A DNA stretch of 62,723 nucleotides from Cladosporium sp. IMV 00045 (Eukaryota; Ascomycota; Dothideomycetes; Cladosporiales; Cladosporiaceae), in contig MSJI02000506.1 of NCBI GenBank assembly GCA_001931905.2, positions 1 through 62,723 of the forward strand, read 5' to 3'. The position numbers and the translations under genes were made by a program. The notes beneath the pieces are model-generated. The model had not been told where the DNA came from and did not search any database. It saw only the letters and a list, made by a program, of their open reading frames with translations. Numbering within the stretch: position 1 is the stretch's first letter; each line of letters begins with the position of its first letter. Of this stretch, positions 33,220-42,914 are shown piece after piece.

Positions 33220-33824
33220 CAAACAACAAATGTAAATAACTTACTCGAATCATCTACTCCAAGACATTCTGGAAAGTTGATCTTGCTTGATCAAAGCTAC
33301 TAGACGAATAAATCTGATCGAAGCTAAGTTGGGTCTTGGTCAAAGCCTTTGCAAGTGCCAAGACGACAGCTAGAACCCGTTGTGATTGCAAATACAATGA
33401 TCAGATTGCTGTTCGAAACTCTGATAAAAAGCATGGCAAGCGTTGGACTGACAAGCACAATGGGTTTGACATGCTTGTTTGTTGCTTGGTTGGAGACCCC
33501 AGTCCAGTGTTATCAATTTGTGGTGTGCGCAGCAAAAGTGCGAGAAAACATGACTCGAACTATTGGGAAAGTCAATCACTTCTATCTTATGATCAATGTT
33601 GACTAATGTAAATATCACTCGAGTTAGTCAAAGGTTCTACCTGATCAGTATGTCTGCAAAATACTACCCAGCTTACTTAAGTTGCTAGCAGCTCTGATTG
33701 ATCAGGGCGATGTTACATTAAAATCTTAATCTGGTCAAAGTTTAAGTTATGTGACTCAGAGATTGTGTTTGATCAGTTGGAATAATCAAGTTAACTCATC
33801 TTTACTGAATTTGGAATTGTTGAT
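33220..33824. other. AT-rich flank right of the transposon
   Basis: Same composition as 28.2-31.4 kb (TTGATCA and AAGTTA words). No gene visible. The desert ends abruptly at the 3' end of the metallo-beta-lactamase gene. Confidence 0.5.
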
Positions 33825-34754
33825 CTACAAAAGCATCGGAAATTGCTTGATTTTATTTCTTTCCCACCACTCCTCATCATGCGCAGCAATCAACTCCACC
33901 CTCTCCCCACCCAGCTTCTGCAACTCCCTCAACCGCCCGATACTCTCCGCCGCCGCCTCCTTATCAAGATGAATACAAAGCGTATTCCCCGCCGGCCCTG
34001 TCCAAGTCCCAATCTCCCGCTCACCCGTTAACAGTCGCGGATCATGATACGCATCGCCGCAAAGACACAGCCAACGATCCTTCGTGCGGCAAAGCAAATT
34101 GACATGACCTGGTAAATGTCCCGGCGTGTCAATCACGTAGACGGAGCCGTCGTTGAACAAATCCAGCGTCGCTGGGAAGGGACCGAGGGGTTTCCAGTCG
34201 CTTCCTTTGGGGTCGGAGAGCTCGCTTGATCGTTCGTCCGGGATGGTGTCCGGGACGAAGTGCTGGTGTGATGCGATGCCGCCTAGGCCGTTCTTTAGGA
34301 CGTCCATGGCGCCGTGGCCGATGAGGAAAGAGGCGTTGGGGAAGTCTTCTGGGTCGCCGTGGTGGTCGTAGTGCACGTGGCTGAGCATTACGAGATTGAC
34401 ATCGTCGGGGCTCAACCCGCCGGCTTTTAGTTGTGCTGCTACGCCTGGGGAGAGGTTGTGTGGTGCGCGGTTGTCGATGTGTTGTTGGAGTTGCTCTGGA
34501 TATCGCTCTTTGGCACGCCGGAGTCCGAGGTCGAACATCATCCGGAAGGGTTTTGATGGGTCTGCTCCGAAGGCTGAGGTGCCTGGGTGCGAGACTAGAA
34601 AGGTGAGCGAGGGGACCGTTCGTTTGGCATCTTGAACTGCTGGTGAGACGAAGAATTGTTCTGCTAGAGTTATAAAGCCTCCTGCTATGGGAGAGACGGT
34701 AACGTAGGTCTGATTGTCTGAAGGTGGCGGGAGTGAATCGATCCTTGACGGCAT
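33825..34754 (-). CDS. Metallo-beta-lactamase-fold hydrolase (lactonase-like)
   Basis: A single exon of 309 aa from ATG 34754. The metal-binding signature is SHVHYDHHGD (H126, H128, D130, H131). Later ligands are plausible in DTPGHLPGH, CGDAYHDP and IAAHDEEW. Overall layout matches the fungal metallo-hydrolases related to N-acyl-homoserine lactonases; lactone hydrolysis is a family-based guess. The open frame extends 28 codons upstream, but that extension is a diverged copy of the first 17 codons in which the start is TTG, so I take the downstream ATG. It sits at the very edge of the AT-rich desert and is divergent from the carboxymuconolactone decarboxylase-like gene. Confidence 0.88.
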   Translation of the reverse strand: MPSRIDSLPPPSDNQTYVTVSPIAGGFITLAEQFFVSPAVQDAKRTVPSLTFLVSHPGTSAFGADPSKPFRMMFDLGLRRAKERYPEQLQQHIDNRAPHNLSPGVAAQLKAGGLSPDDVNLVMLSHVHYDHHGDPEDFPNASFLIGHGAMDVLKNGLGGIASHQHFVPDTIPDERSSELSDPKGSDWKPLGPFPATLDLFNDGSVYVIDTPGHLPGHVNLLCRTKDRWLCLCGDAYHDPRLLTGEREIGTWTGPAGNTLCIHLDKEAAAESIGRLRELQKLGGERVELIAAHDEEWWERNKIKQFPMLL

Positions 34755-34856
34755 ATCGTTGGCAATGTATTGACTGAAAATGCGTCTTGCGGTTTGATGC
34801 TCTGAGGGCGGTGGGAGCGGATCGATTCTTGATGGCAAAGGGATGTATTGACTGAG
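34707..34856. repeat. Tandem duplication of the metallo-hydrolase 5' end
   Basis: About 34707-34777 (start codon and first 17 codons) and 34792-34856 are diverged direct copies. Both encode PSRID-x-LPPPS-x-x-QT on the minus strand. The outer copy has TTG where the inner has the ATG start. Confidence 0.82.
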
Positions 34857-35317
34857 TTGAATGTTTCAATCGCGACAACCAACAATCCTGCCTACTTCTT
34901 GTCTGCAGGTATACCAATATAGATACGACAGCATCATTGATTAGACATAGTACCTTAGCTTGTAGTCGAATGGTCACCCCTCCGATATCGTCCCAAACAG
35001 AGCTACTTGCCCCTCATCTCCAGGTGGAAACCCCGCAAGTGGCCAACTTCACGCCTGCAACTGGCGAGCTTCCTGTTGATCCACAAGTGCTAATGGCGAC
35101 ATTCCGCATCGCCGTAATGATTTGGCAAATCACCTCGGGAATCAAACAGTAGATCGGAGCTCTTCGGTGCGTGAGCAAGGTAATCCATCTTCCCATCTCT
35201 CTTCTCTCCTTCGGACTTCACATACGCATCTCAGAAAATCACCTATCATATCAAGAAACTGTCAGATCTTCTTTCGAAACAGCATTCGATCTTGCCGTTC
35301 TTGTCTGGACCGCAATC
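34857..35317. promoter_or_regulatory. Divergent intergenic region, metallo-hydrolase/CMD-like
   Basis: It separates two divergent genes and should hold both promoters. No TATA consensus or repeat is obvious. Confidence 0.4.
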
Positions 35318-35882
35318 ATGGCCACCAACTACAGCGAAGCCGAAGTTCGCAAAGCGCACGAGATCCTCTTCAACGAAGGCCTCAAAATGCGCTACCAAGT
35401 CGCCGGCAAAGAATACGTCGACCGATCACTGCAAAACGGCTCCGGCCCATTCGCAAGCGCAATGCAAGAAGTACGTTGAAAGGAAAACAAGCACCACCCC
35501 CACCACCACCACACTCCCCACCCGCACTAACCCTCCTCCCCCCTACCAGTTCGTAACAGAATCCTGCTGGGGCAGCATCTGGACCCGCCCCGGGCTCGAG
35601 CTCAAAACTCGCTCTTTCCTCAACATCGCCATGCTCTGCTGCCAGAACCGGGGCACGGAGCTGGCCACGCACGTCAAAGGGGCGCTGAACAACGGCGCTT
35701 CGGAGGAGGAGGTCAGGGAGGTCATTTTGCAGGCTGCGTGCTACTGTGGCATGCCGGCGGGGATTGAGGGGTTTAGAGTTGCCGGGAAGGCGGTGGAGGA
35801 GTGGAAGGTGGAGAGGGAGAGGAAGGGGCAGGGGGAGGGGAGGGATTTGGATGTTGGTGAGAGGGCGGGGTTGGAGACTTGA
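35318..35882 (+). CDS. Carboxymuconolactone decarboxylase-like (AhpD-fold) protein
   Basis: Exons 35318-35470 and 35550-35882 join in phase 0 across a 79-nt intron with a strong pyrimidine tract, giving 161 aa. WGSIWTRPGLELKTRSFLNIAM is split by the common CMD helix pattern. The following segment CCQNRGTELATHVKGALNNGASEEEV and the end of the helical domain QAACYCGMPAG are typical of gamma-CMD/AhpD-fold proteins. Members act in protocatechuate catabolism or as peroxidase-like thiol proteins; which applies is unknown. The C-terminus after about residue 140 is charged and low in complexity. It lies divergent from a lactonase-like hydrolase, which hints at a shared lactone or aromatic pathway. 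Confidence 0.87.
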
Positions 35883-35959
35883 TGGGGTGGGGGTGTTGCT
35901 ATGTTATTCCTTTGGCAGTTTGCAGGTCTATGGTGTATCGTTCTTTGGTCTCTTCCAAG

Positions 35960-37116
35960 CTAGCTCCTCTTCTTCAACTCTTGTAGTCTTTCTTGCACGC
36001 TGACGCCGTTCCAGAGCTCTGTTCCTTGCGAATTTGCTGCAGTCAATCGTGGCATGCCCACTTGCTCGATGCAAAAGCTAGCAGCCACACTTCCCCAACG
36101 AGCAGCTTCCACCACGTCGAAATCCGTTCGCACCAGACCAACAGAAAGACCTCCGAGGAAACCATTGCCACCTCCAGTTGGGTCGATGACTTTGTTCTGA
36201 TCGGTGTGGAACGCAGGCATCCAGCACGTGTTTCCCTCGCTGCCAGAACGGGCGATGTAGCAGCCTTCCTTACCCGATCGGACAACAATTACACCCTGGC
36301 CTTGCAGCCCAATCCCACTTGCCGCAAGCTCCCCGGCATTATTCTCGACGGCTTGCTTATCCACGCCGCCCGCGTGCTTGACCCCAAACAAAGCCCCAAG
36401 CTCTTCGTGGTTAGGGCTCAAGACATCGATGTAGCTCAGAGCGTTCTTCGTCTCCTCCAGCTGATCCGGGGTGCACATATCCGGCACGGGTTCCCAAACA
36501 ATAATCGGTTGAGGGTAGTCTTTACCCAACTCCTCAGCCCGTCTCTGTCTGATCCGCTGAGCCAGCTGGCCACACCGCACCGCCGAGCAGATGAGATGAA
36601 AGCTCTTCGCCGCCAGCAACTCACCAGTCAGATCCTCGCCCGTCAGTCGCTTCTTCTCCGTCAGGTACTTGAAAGCGCGGTGTTCGTTCTCGCCATAGCC
36701 GTTCCAGCCCCTGGTGGTGGGAGCATCGCGGGGTCGGATGAGAACGCCGGTGTCCCAGGAGGAGATTGTTTGGTGGAGGTCGGAGGGGAAGTCGGTGCCT
36801 GCGTCGATGATCCAGCCGACGGATTTGGATGTGGGCGGTGGAGAGAAGAGACGGGCGCCTATGGCGGAGAATGTTCCAGCGCCACCGATGATGTTGGTTT
36901 GAGGGGTTTGGTCCGGTGCTGATGGGGGTGGGTAGATGTCGTCTGCTGCCTGTCAGCAGCGATACTGGCTAATTAGGTGTCGCGTGTTGTTGGAGGGTTT
37001 TGAACAGCGACTGTAGTGGATAGTCTAGGCAACCGTGAAAAGGCAGATGTGATGATAGAGGAGATGGCGGCGAACGACCTACCTATTATGAACATGCCGA
37101 GTGTACAGAAATCCAT
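35960..37116 (-). CDS. PfkB-family carbohydrate kinase (MAK32-like)
   Basis: Exon 1 (37083-37116) encodes MDFCTLGMFII. A 140-nt intron then joins in phase 1 to exon 2 (35960-36942), for 338 aa. The N-terminal substrate-site loop IIGGAGTFSAIGARL is at about 31-44. The C-terminal signature reads DPTGGGNGFLGG (about 265-276). In catalytic ribokinases this is DTTGAGD with Asp as base; here it is Asn, as I recall for the MAK32 branch, so catalysis is doubtful. The encoded protein is complete. It is divergent from the cyclase-associated protein gene, with a GGCT microsatellite in the shared promoter. Confidence 0.87.
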
Positions 37117-37311
37117 CTTGAAGGTTTTGTGTTCAGTATCTCTTCTCTAGTTGAGCAATGAAGTCTGCAGTCGGGCAATCGTATGTCTATTCTCTATTGT
37201 TTGACGGACAGGACTAGCAGTCATATACATCCGCCTCTATCGTTGGGTTATCAAAATTTGGTGGAGACTGGTGAAGCAATCAATTGATTGCCTGAGGGGG
37301 CACGTCATCAG

Positions 37312-37345
<34 letters not shown>

Positions 37346-37704
37346 AGAGCAACGGGGGTGAAGATTGATGTCGCTACCAACAGCCAGCAAGCAAGCCAGC
37401 AAGCCAGACGAAACGGGGCCTAATCCTCGGCTGTCGTAGGCTGAAGCACTAACAACACCCTCCTACCATCAACATTACCTCCTGCCTACAAGGCTCCCGT
37501 TTTGTATAACATACACTTATACATCTCCGCCTCGCAATCTTCTCGTTGATCTTCTCCCCCTCACCTCAACTCGCCGATCCCGCTGAAACACTCTCCCGGA
37601 CGATCCCTTTGCCATCAGGGCGGGTCTGACGGTTACGTGCAGCAACCTTACGGATTAGCATTTCCCACCTACCCAGTCCTGCTCGTGACCGCCATAGGCG
37701 AAAC
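37117..37704. promoter_or_regulatory. Divergent promoter with GGCT/AGCC repeats
   Basis: Between PfkB and cyclase-associated protein start codons. Besides the microsatellite, the half near the latter is pyrimidine-rich (CTCCGCC and CTCCCCC tracts), typical of housekeeping fungal promoters. Confidence 0.5.
37311..37407. repeat. GGCT microsatellite followed by inverted AGCC-type repeats
   Basis: About eight GGCT units at 37311-37344 are followed, 37 nt later, by CAGCCAGCAAGCAAGCCAGC-type repeats at 37381-37407. The two arms are complementary enough to form a hairpin or cruciform in the divergent promoter. Confidence 0.8.
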
Positions 37705-39657
37705 ATGTCCGAGCAGATGGCAAGCAACGTCTCCAGCCAGGGTCAAGGCATGAACAACCTGACGACTTTGATCAAGAGGTAGCTTCCTCCTCCCCTTACT
37801 ACATCCATCCCATCCCTACCGTCACCCACCACCACTACCCAGCACGTCGCCCATTGAGCTTCCAAAGACAATGGCCGATTTGCTCAGCTATGACGCCTCA
37901 CCTCGACCGGCCACGCCGCAAAACAACCCGAACAACCCACTCACGGTCATAATTCGCAGGCTCGAGGCCGCCACCTCCCGGCTAGAGGACATCGCGTCCA
38001 GCTCGACGAGCTTCGAGACCGTCGAAAATGGCAAGCTCTCGCAAAGCAACGCTCCCAGAGCCAGCGCGCCAAACCTCCCTGGCACAATCCCAACAGGAAA
38101 CACCCCTGCGACAGAATCCGCAAAGCCAGCTGCGCCAGAGCTGCCGCCCGCGATCAAAGAGATGGATGAGTTGATTGAGAACGATGTCAAGACATTCGTG
38201 GAAGCGAGTAAGGGTATCGACCCGCTGGTTGAAGGACAGGTAGGTGTTTGCGCAAGGATAAGATCATGAAAAACAAGCCATTGACGCGCAAACAGGCGGA
38301 GACCACAGCGAAGGCTTTCCGCGACCAGAGGCGCTTCATCGTCACCTCCACCAAGGCCAAGAAGCCCGATATGACATCCGCCGCGTTCCCTGAGTTGATC
38401 AAGGACCTTCAGCAAGACATGGGTTCCGTTGGAGATGTCAGGGACACAAACAGAGCTTCTCAAATGAAGGACCACATGGCCATGGTGGGTGAAGGCATTG
38501 GCGCCTTGCAATGGCTTATCATGGACGGCAAGCCTGCGGAATTTGTCGGCGAAGTCATTGGCGGCGCACAGATGTACGGAAACCGTGTGCTGAAGGCCTA
38601 TAAGGAGACGTAAGTTGCGATGCGACACATCTGACCTGGAAACACAGCCGCTAATTGTTCAAGCAGCGACCAGAAGCACGTCAAATACGTTCAGACGTAT
38701 TACGCACTCCTCAAGGCTCTTCAGGCATACATCAAGAAGCACTATCCTACCGGCCTTACTTGGAACAACAACGGCATTGACGCTGCCCAGGCGTACCGTG
38801 AGGCCGACGACAACAAGACCCAAAGCGCTACTCCAGCAGGACCTCCCGGTGGTGGTGCCCCTCCTCCACCCCCGCCCCCACCTCTTCCCAACTTTGACAA
38901 GAACCCGCCTCCTCCGCCTCCCCCTGGTGGCCCACCTGCGCCTTCTAAGGGTGGCGCAGGCGACATGGATGCCGTCTTCTCCCAGCTGAACCGTGGCGAG
39001 GAGGTAACCAAGGGCCTCAGGAAGGTCGACAAATCAGAGATGACCCACAAAAACCCTTCTCTGCGCGCCCAAGCGAGCGGCGACAGCGTTTCGCGTTCGC
39101 GCAGCCGTGGGCCCGAAACCAAGCCCAAGCCCGCCTCGATGCGCCAGAACAGCACGACCAGCACACCTTCCAAGAAGGAAGGCAAGAAGGAGCTCGACGG
39201 CAACAAATGGCTGATCGAGAACTTCGACTCGCCCTCGGCCCCGATCGAAGTGGAAGTCAGCCAGCAGCAGAGCATCCTCATCTCGCGCTGCAAGAACACC
39301 ACCATCATCCTGAAAGGCAAGGCCAACGCCGTCAGCATCGACAACAGCCCGCGCACGCAGATCTTGGTGGAAACGCTCATCAGCTCCGTCGACGTCATCA
39401 AGAGCCCCAACTTCGCCGTCCAGGTCACGGGTACTTTGCCCACCATCATGCTCGACCAGGTCGACGGCGCCGCTGTCTACCTCGGCAAGGAGAGTCTGAA
39501 TACCGAGGTTTTCACCAGCAAGTGCTCGAGTGTCAATATCGTTCTGCCGCCGAAGGGCGATGAGGACGATAGCACTGAGTGTCCGCTGCCGGAGCAGTTG
39601 AGGACTTATATTAAAGATGGCAAGCTTGTCACTGAGATTGTTGAGCATGCTGGTTAG
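37705..39657 (+). CDS. srv2: Adenylyl cyclase-associated protein (CAP/Srv2)
   Basis: Exons 37705-37778, 37960-38239, 38296-38609 and 38667-39657 join in phase into 552 aa. The N-terminus NNLTTLIKRLEAATSRLEDIA is the cyclase-binding coiled coil. A helical folded domain follows, then poly-proline runs (about 287-313, profilin/SH3 binding), a WH2-like basic region, and the beta-helical CARP domain (about 400-552, GNKWLIENFD onward) that recycles actin monomers. The protein links Ras/cAMP signalling to actin turnover in the cytosol. Intron 1 (181 nt) contains ATG 37871 that is open into exon 2, giving a possible alternative N-terminus, MADLLSYDASPRPATPQ. The 552-aa model matches the family's usual size. 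Confidence 0.94.
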
Positions 39658-40240
39658 GTTTCTCTCCTGGCCTGTCTGGCTGAAGAGGTGGGCATGTCAG
39701 CATTTTTGTAGGATTTCTTGTTTGAGTAGGCGGTAGAGAAGTTGGATGAGCGGAGGAGTAGGATAGATGTATGATGCTTGAAGGTTTTGGATAGTACCTG
39801 CTGTGTGTGTCAAGCATTGGTTTCAATCCTATTCACGTTGTCTTGTGCATGTACTTCTCGGGTGTTCAGGCAACTGATGGAATTCATCAATGACTAAAAC
39901 GTAGCCTGCAAGGTCTTCCCGATTCTATACCGCCACCGCCGTCAAAAAGGACGAGCGAGCAACCTCCATGCTCGGCCATTACGGATCCAATTCACTCCGC
40001 ATGCAGCTCAAGGTTACACGACGTCCATCACTCCTCGGATCGAAAAGAAACCAGCATCCGGTCTTGACGTGCATGACTTGGCGGTGCCCTTGATCGAAGT
40101 CAAGCTGGCTCAGCCATGCAGCCGCCAACCAACTGCCCTACTACCACAACACTTACTCACAACAAGCCCAAACAGCAAAGAGCAAAAAACACCTCCCCTC
40201 CCTTCCAAGAAGATGAGAGGGGAGAAGGGCAAAAAATCAG
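39658..40240. other. Intergenic
   Basis: 3' flank of the CAP gene and downstream flank of tRNA-Pro. No gene seen. Confidence 0.45.
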
Positions 40241-40330
40241 GGCACTTGCCAGGACTCGAACCTGGGACCTCTCGCAATCAGTGATCGGTGGGACCCTAAG
40301 CGAGAATCGTAACCACTAGACCACAAGTGC
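40241..40330 (-). tRNA. tRNA-Pro(AGG) with intron
   Basis: On the minus strand acceptor GCACTTG pairs with CAAGTGC over seven base pairs. The D arm contains TCTAGTGGTTA, the anticodon stem is CTCGC/GCGAG, and the T arm is CCAGG-TTCGAGT-CCTGG. The anticodon loop is TTAGGGT (AGG), split after the base 3' to the anticodon by an intron of about 17 nt. A T-rich stretch lies downstream for Pol III termination. Confidence 0.93.
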
Positions 40331-41141
40331 TGATGTTTGGTGATTCGATGATGACAGTTCTTATCCTAAACCATATATAGCTAATAAGGCAGATTCAAAG
40401 CAGGCTTAGAACGAAAAAGACCGACCCGGAATCAACGCTCGTTCGTCACTTGAATGAAAGCCCGAAAGCCCGTAGCTAGAATCACCTCGACCAGCAAAGC
40501 CAGCTAACGTCTCCGACGCCGTTGATGTGGTGGGTTACCTCGCTCCTCGATTTTTCCCACATGGCTCGCATGGCTAACGAAGCACCAAGTGGACCTTTCT
40601 TCGCCATGTTGCAGCAGGAAAGACCACTTGCTAGCAATGTCCTAGCAGATAGCGTTTTGCCAGACTCGCATGACGCATGACTTTCTCTCGCCGTCCTGGC
40701 CGTCTTCGACTTTGAACTGAAACTCGGATCGCGGCCGTTCGTCTTCCGAGATAGCCCTGCCCTTGCTCGCTGATCTTCGCTGTGGGCCAGCGTTGATGGT
40801 GGTGGATTGTCCAAGGATTCTTTAAGCGGCTAGGCTGGGTGGGACGAAAGGGCTGTAGGGTTCTGAGTTGTGAGCAAGCAAGCGGTGTTGGGGTTGCAAC
40901 AAGCTGAGGCAAGCTCGCGTTTTGCCAGTTTGCGGTGGGAGTGGGGAGGGGTTGGTGTGTTGATCGTCGGCCGGTAGAGGGAAGGAGTCATGGTCCATCC
41001 CATGATGGGTCGCTCGGTCTGCAGAGTATATGAATGGCAAGCGATTCCTTCTTGATGCTTGTCGTTGTTTGTCTTGTCGTCACTTGTCTTGAATTCACCA
41101 AATCAAAATACCAGACACTTTCGTTCCAGATTGAACAAAAC
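40331..41141. other. Intergenic
   Basis: Region between tRNA-Pro and the sulfotransferase-like gene. A weak TATA-like GTATATGA sits at about 41026. No gene recognised. Confidence 0.45.
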
Positions 41142-42291
41142 ATGCCTCACTCAGAAGACACCAACGGCCATCATGCCTCAACACCAGCCCCAGCGCGCCG
41201 TGGCGTGTACCTGCTCACGCACCCGCGCTCGGCGTCCAATCTGTTCCAGAAGATGATGGAGAAGCAGCCGGGCGTGGCGTGCTCGTCGTACCACTTCTAC
41301 GAGGCCGTCATGTCGATTTTCATGCAGTTGGAAAACCGCCCGCTCAGCCAATGGTCTGAGGCTGAACTCGAGGCGTTGTATGAGGCGGCGCTGGGGAAGA
41401 TGAGTGCGCAGTTGGAGGAGGCGGAGAAGAAGGTGAGTTTGATTGGGATTATGATTTTTGTCTTTTAATTTATATATGGGACGGAAGAAGTGAGGTCAAG
41501 TACTTGCATGCTGCTGACTGAGCCAATCCGCCTATACTTAGGTATGGCGTGCTCGAAGCGGCGTCTTGTGCAATCCTTATACACGGAAGAAACCACCCAC
41601 GCTAACCGCAAACCAATCCTCGATATAGGGCCTCGAAGTATTCATCAAAGAACACACGCTCATGATGACGGACATCCACAATTTATTCGGCGATGGCTCT
41701 CCCAAACCACCCTTCCGCCTTCGCCCCAATGAGACCAACACAAACCCCACCTACCTCCCAGACTCCTTCCTCCTCGCCCTCCAACCCGTCTTCCAAATCC
41801 GCCACCCAGCCCTGATGTTCCCATCCTTCCTACGTGCTCAATCCAAAGTCCTCGCAGACCTCCACCCCACCTCCCCCACCATCTCCGCCTGCACGACGCT
41901 CCGCTTCTCCCGCCAGCTGTACGACTGGTACGCTTCGCACCCCTCGTCCCAACCGCCCAAAATCATCGACGCCGACGACATCATGAACAACCGCGCGGCG
42001 GTGCGCCAGCTGTGCGTCGAAACCGGTCTGGATCCGGACGCCGTGCAGTACGAGTGGGACGTGGCGGAGGAGGAGAAGGATCCGCGGAAAGCGGCTTTTT
42101 TGAGCACGATTAATGCTTCGCAGGGGATTAAGAAGGGGCTGGATGCGAGGAGTATTGATGTCGAGGCTGAGAGGGTCGAGTGGACGCAGGAGTGGGGGGA
42201 GAGGGATGCGGAGGATATGGCTAGGTTGGTTTATGAGGCTATGCCGGATTATGAGTATTTGTTGAAGAGGAGGGTGAGGGGTGTGCAGTAG
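41142..42291 (+). CDS. Sulfotransferase-like P-loop protein
   Basis: Exons 41142-41432 and 41629-42291 join in phase 0 across a 196-nt intron into 317 aa. The N-terminal strand-loop YLLTHPRSASNLF (about 23-35) is the PAPS/phosphate-binding signature of fungal sulfotransferase-like proteins. FSRQLYDWYASH and PKIIDADDIMNNRAAVRQLCVETGLDPDAV match the usual middle and C-terminal parts. Donor and acceptor substrates are unknown. An upstream in-frame ATG (41034) would add 36 residues with a hydrophobic run. The weak TATA lies only about 8 nt before it, so I prefer 41142. The family also includes members with no proven sulfotransferase activity. Confidence 0.82.
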
Positions 42292-42914
42292 ATTTGGTCA
42301 CTTGGTGGGTGTTTGGGGTTTTTGAGGTATAGAAATGATGTATGTAGTGCTTCGATATCTGGATATTTTTCTCATGTTTGTTTATTTATTGATTTCAGCG
42401 CGATGAGTTTAGAAAGATCGAAGTGCTTAGAGTCGTAAAATGTCACTTTCCAATGGACGTCCTTTTTTGATCGAAGAAAGAGAAAAACAATTTGCAGAAC
42501 TTGCTCAGTCTTCATACCCTCAATTCCAAGTCTCATCTCTGATTCTTCAAACTCTGTTGTCACACGATCTCTTCACTTTGACCGAATGTCTCAGGCTGCA
42601 CCAAGGCTCGCAAGGCTCGAGCAAGGCACAAGGGCACACTTCACTGACCAACGCCACCCAAAGCTGCGGGGAAGGCGCAGCGAGAGAGATCGTCGTAATC
42701 CTGGAGCCTGATACTTGAGCTCTATCACACCTACCAACATCATCTTCTCTTCTTTTCTAACTCCTTTCTAGGTACTCTGCTTTACGTACAAGTTCGGCTT
42801 CCTTCGTTTACATCAGATTCTTCGGCGTGGAGAAGGCCAGATTGTGGTTTGAAAGACAGCGCATCCGACGCCCCTGCCTTCTACCATCGGCTTACGCCAG
42901 CGTCGGTGGCAAAG
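42292..42914. other. Intergenic, promoter of the UIM protein gene
   Basis: No gene recognised. The last 200 nt before ATG 42915 are CT-rich, as expected for a fungal promoter/leader. Confidence 0.45.

Noticed and set aside
41034..41141. N-terminal hydrophobic extension of the sulfotransferase-like protein
   Set aside because: The ATG lies about 8 nt after the only TATA-like element and family members start close to the THPRSASNLF motif; a 5' UTR is more likely.
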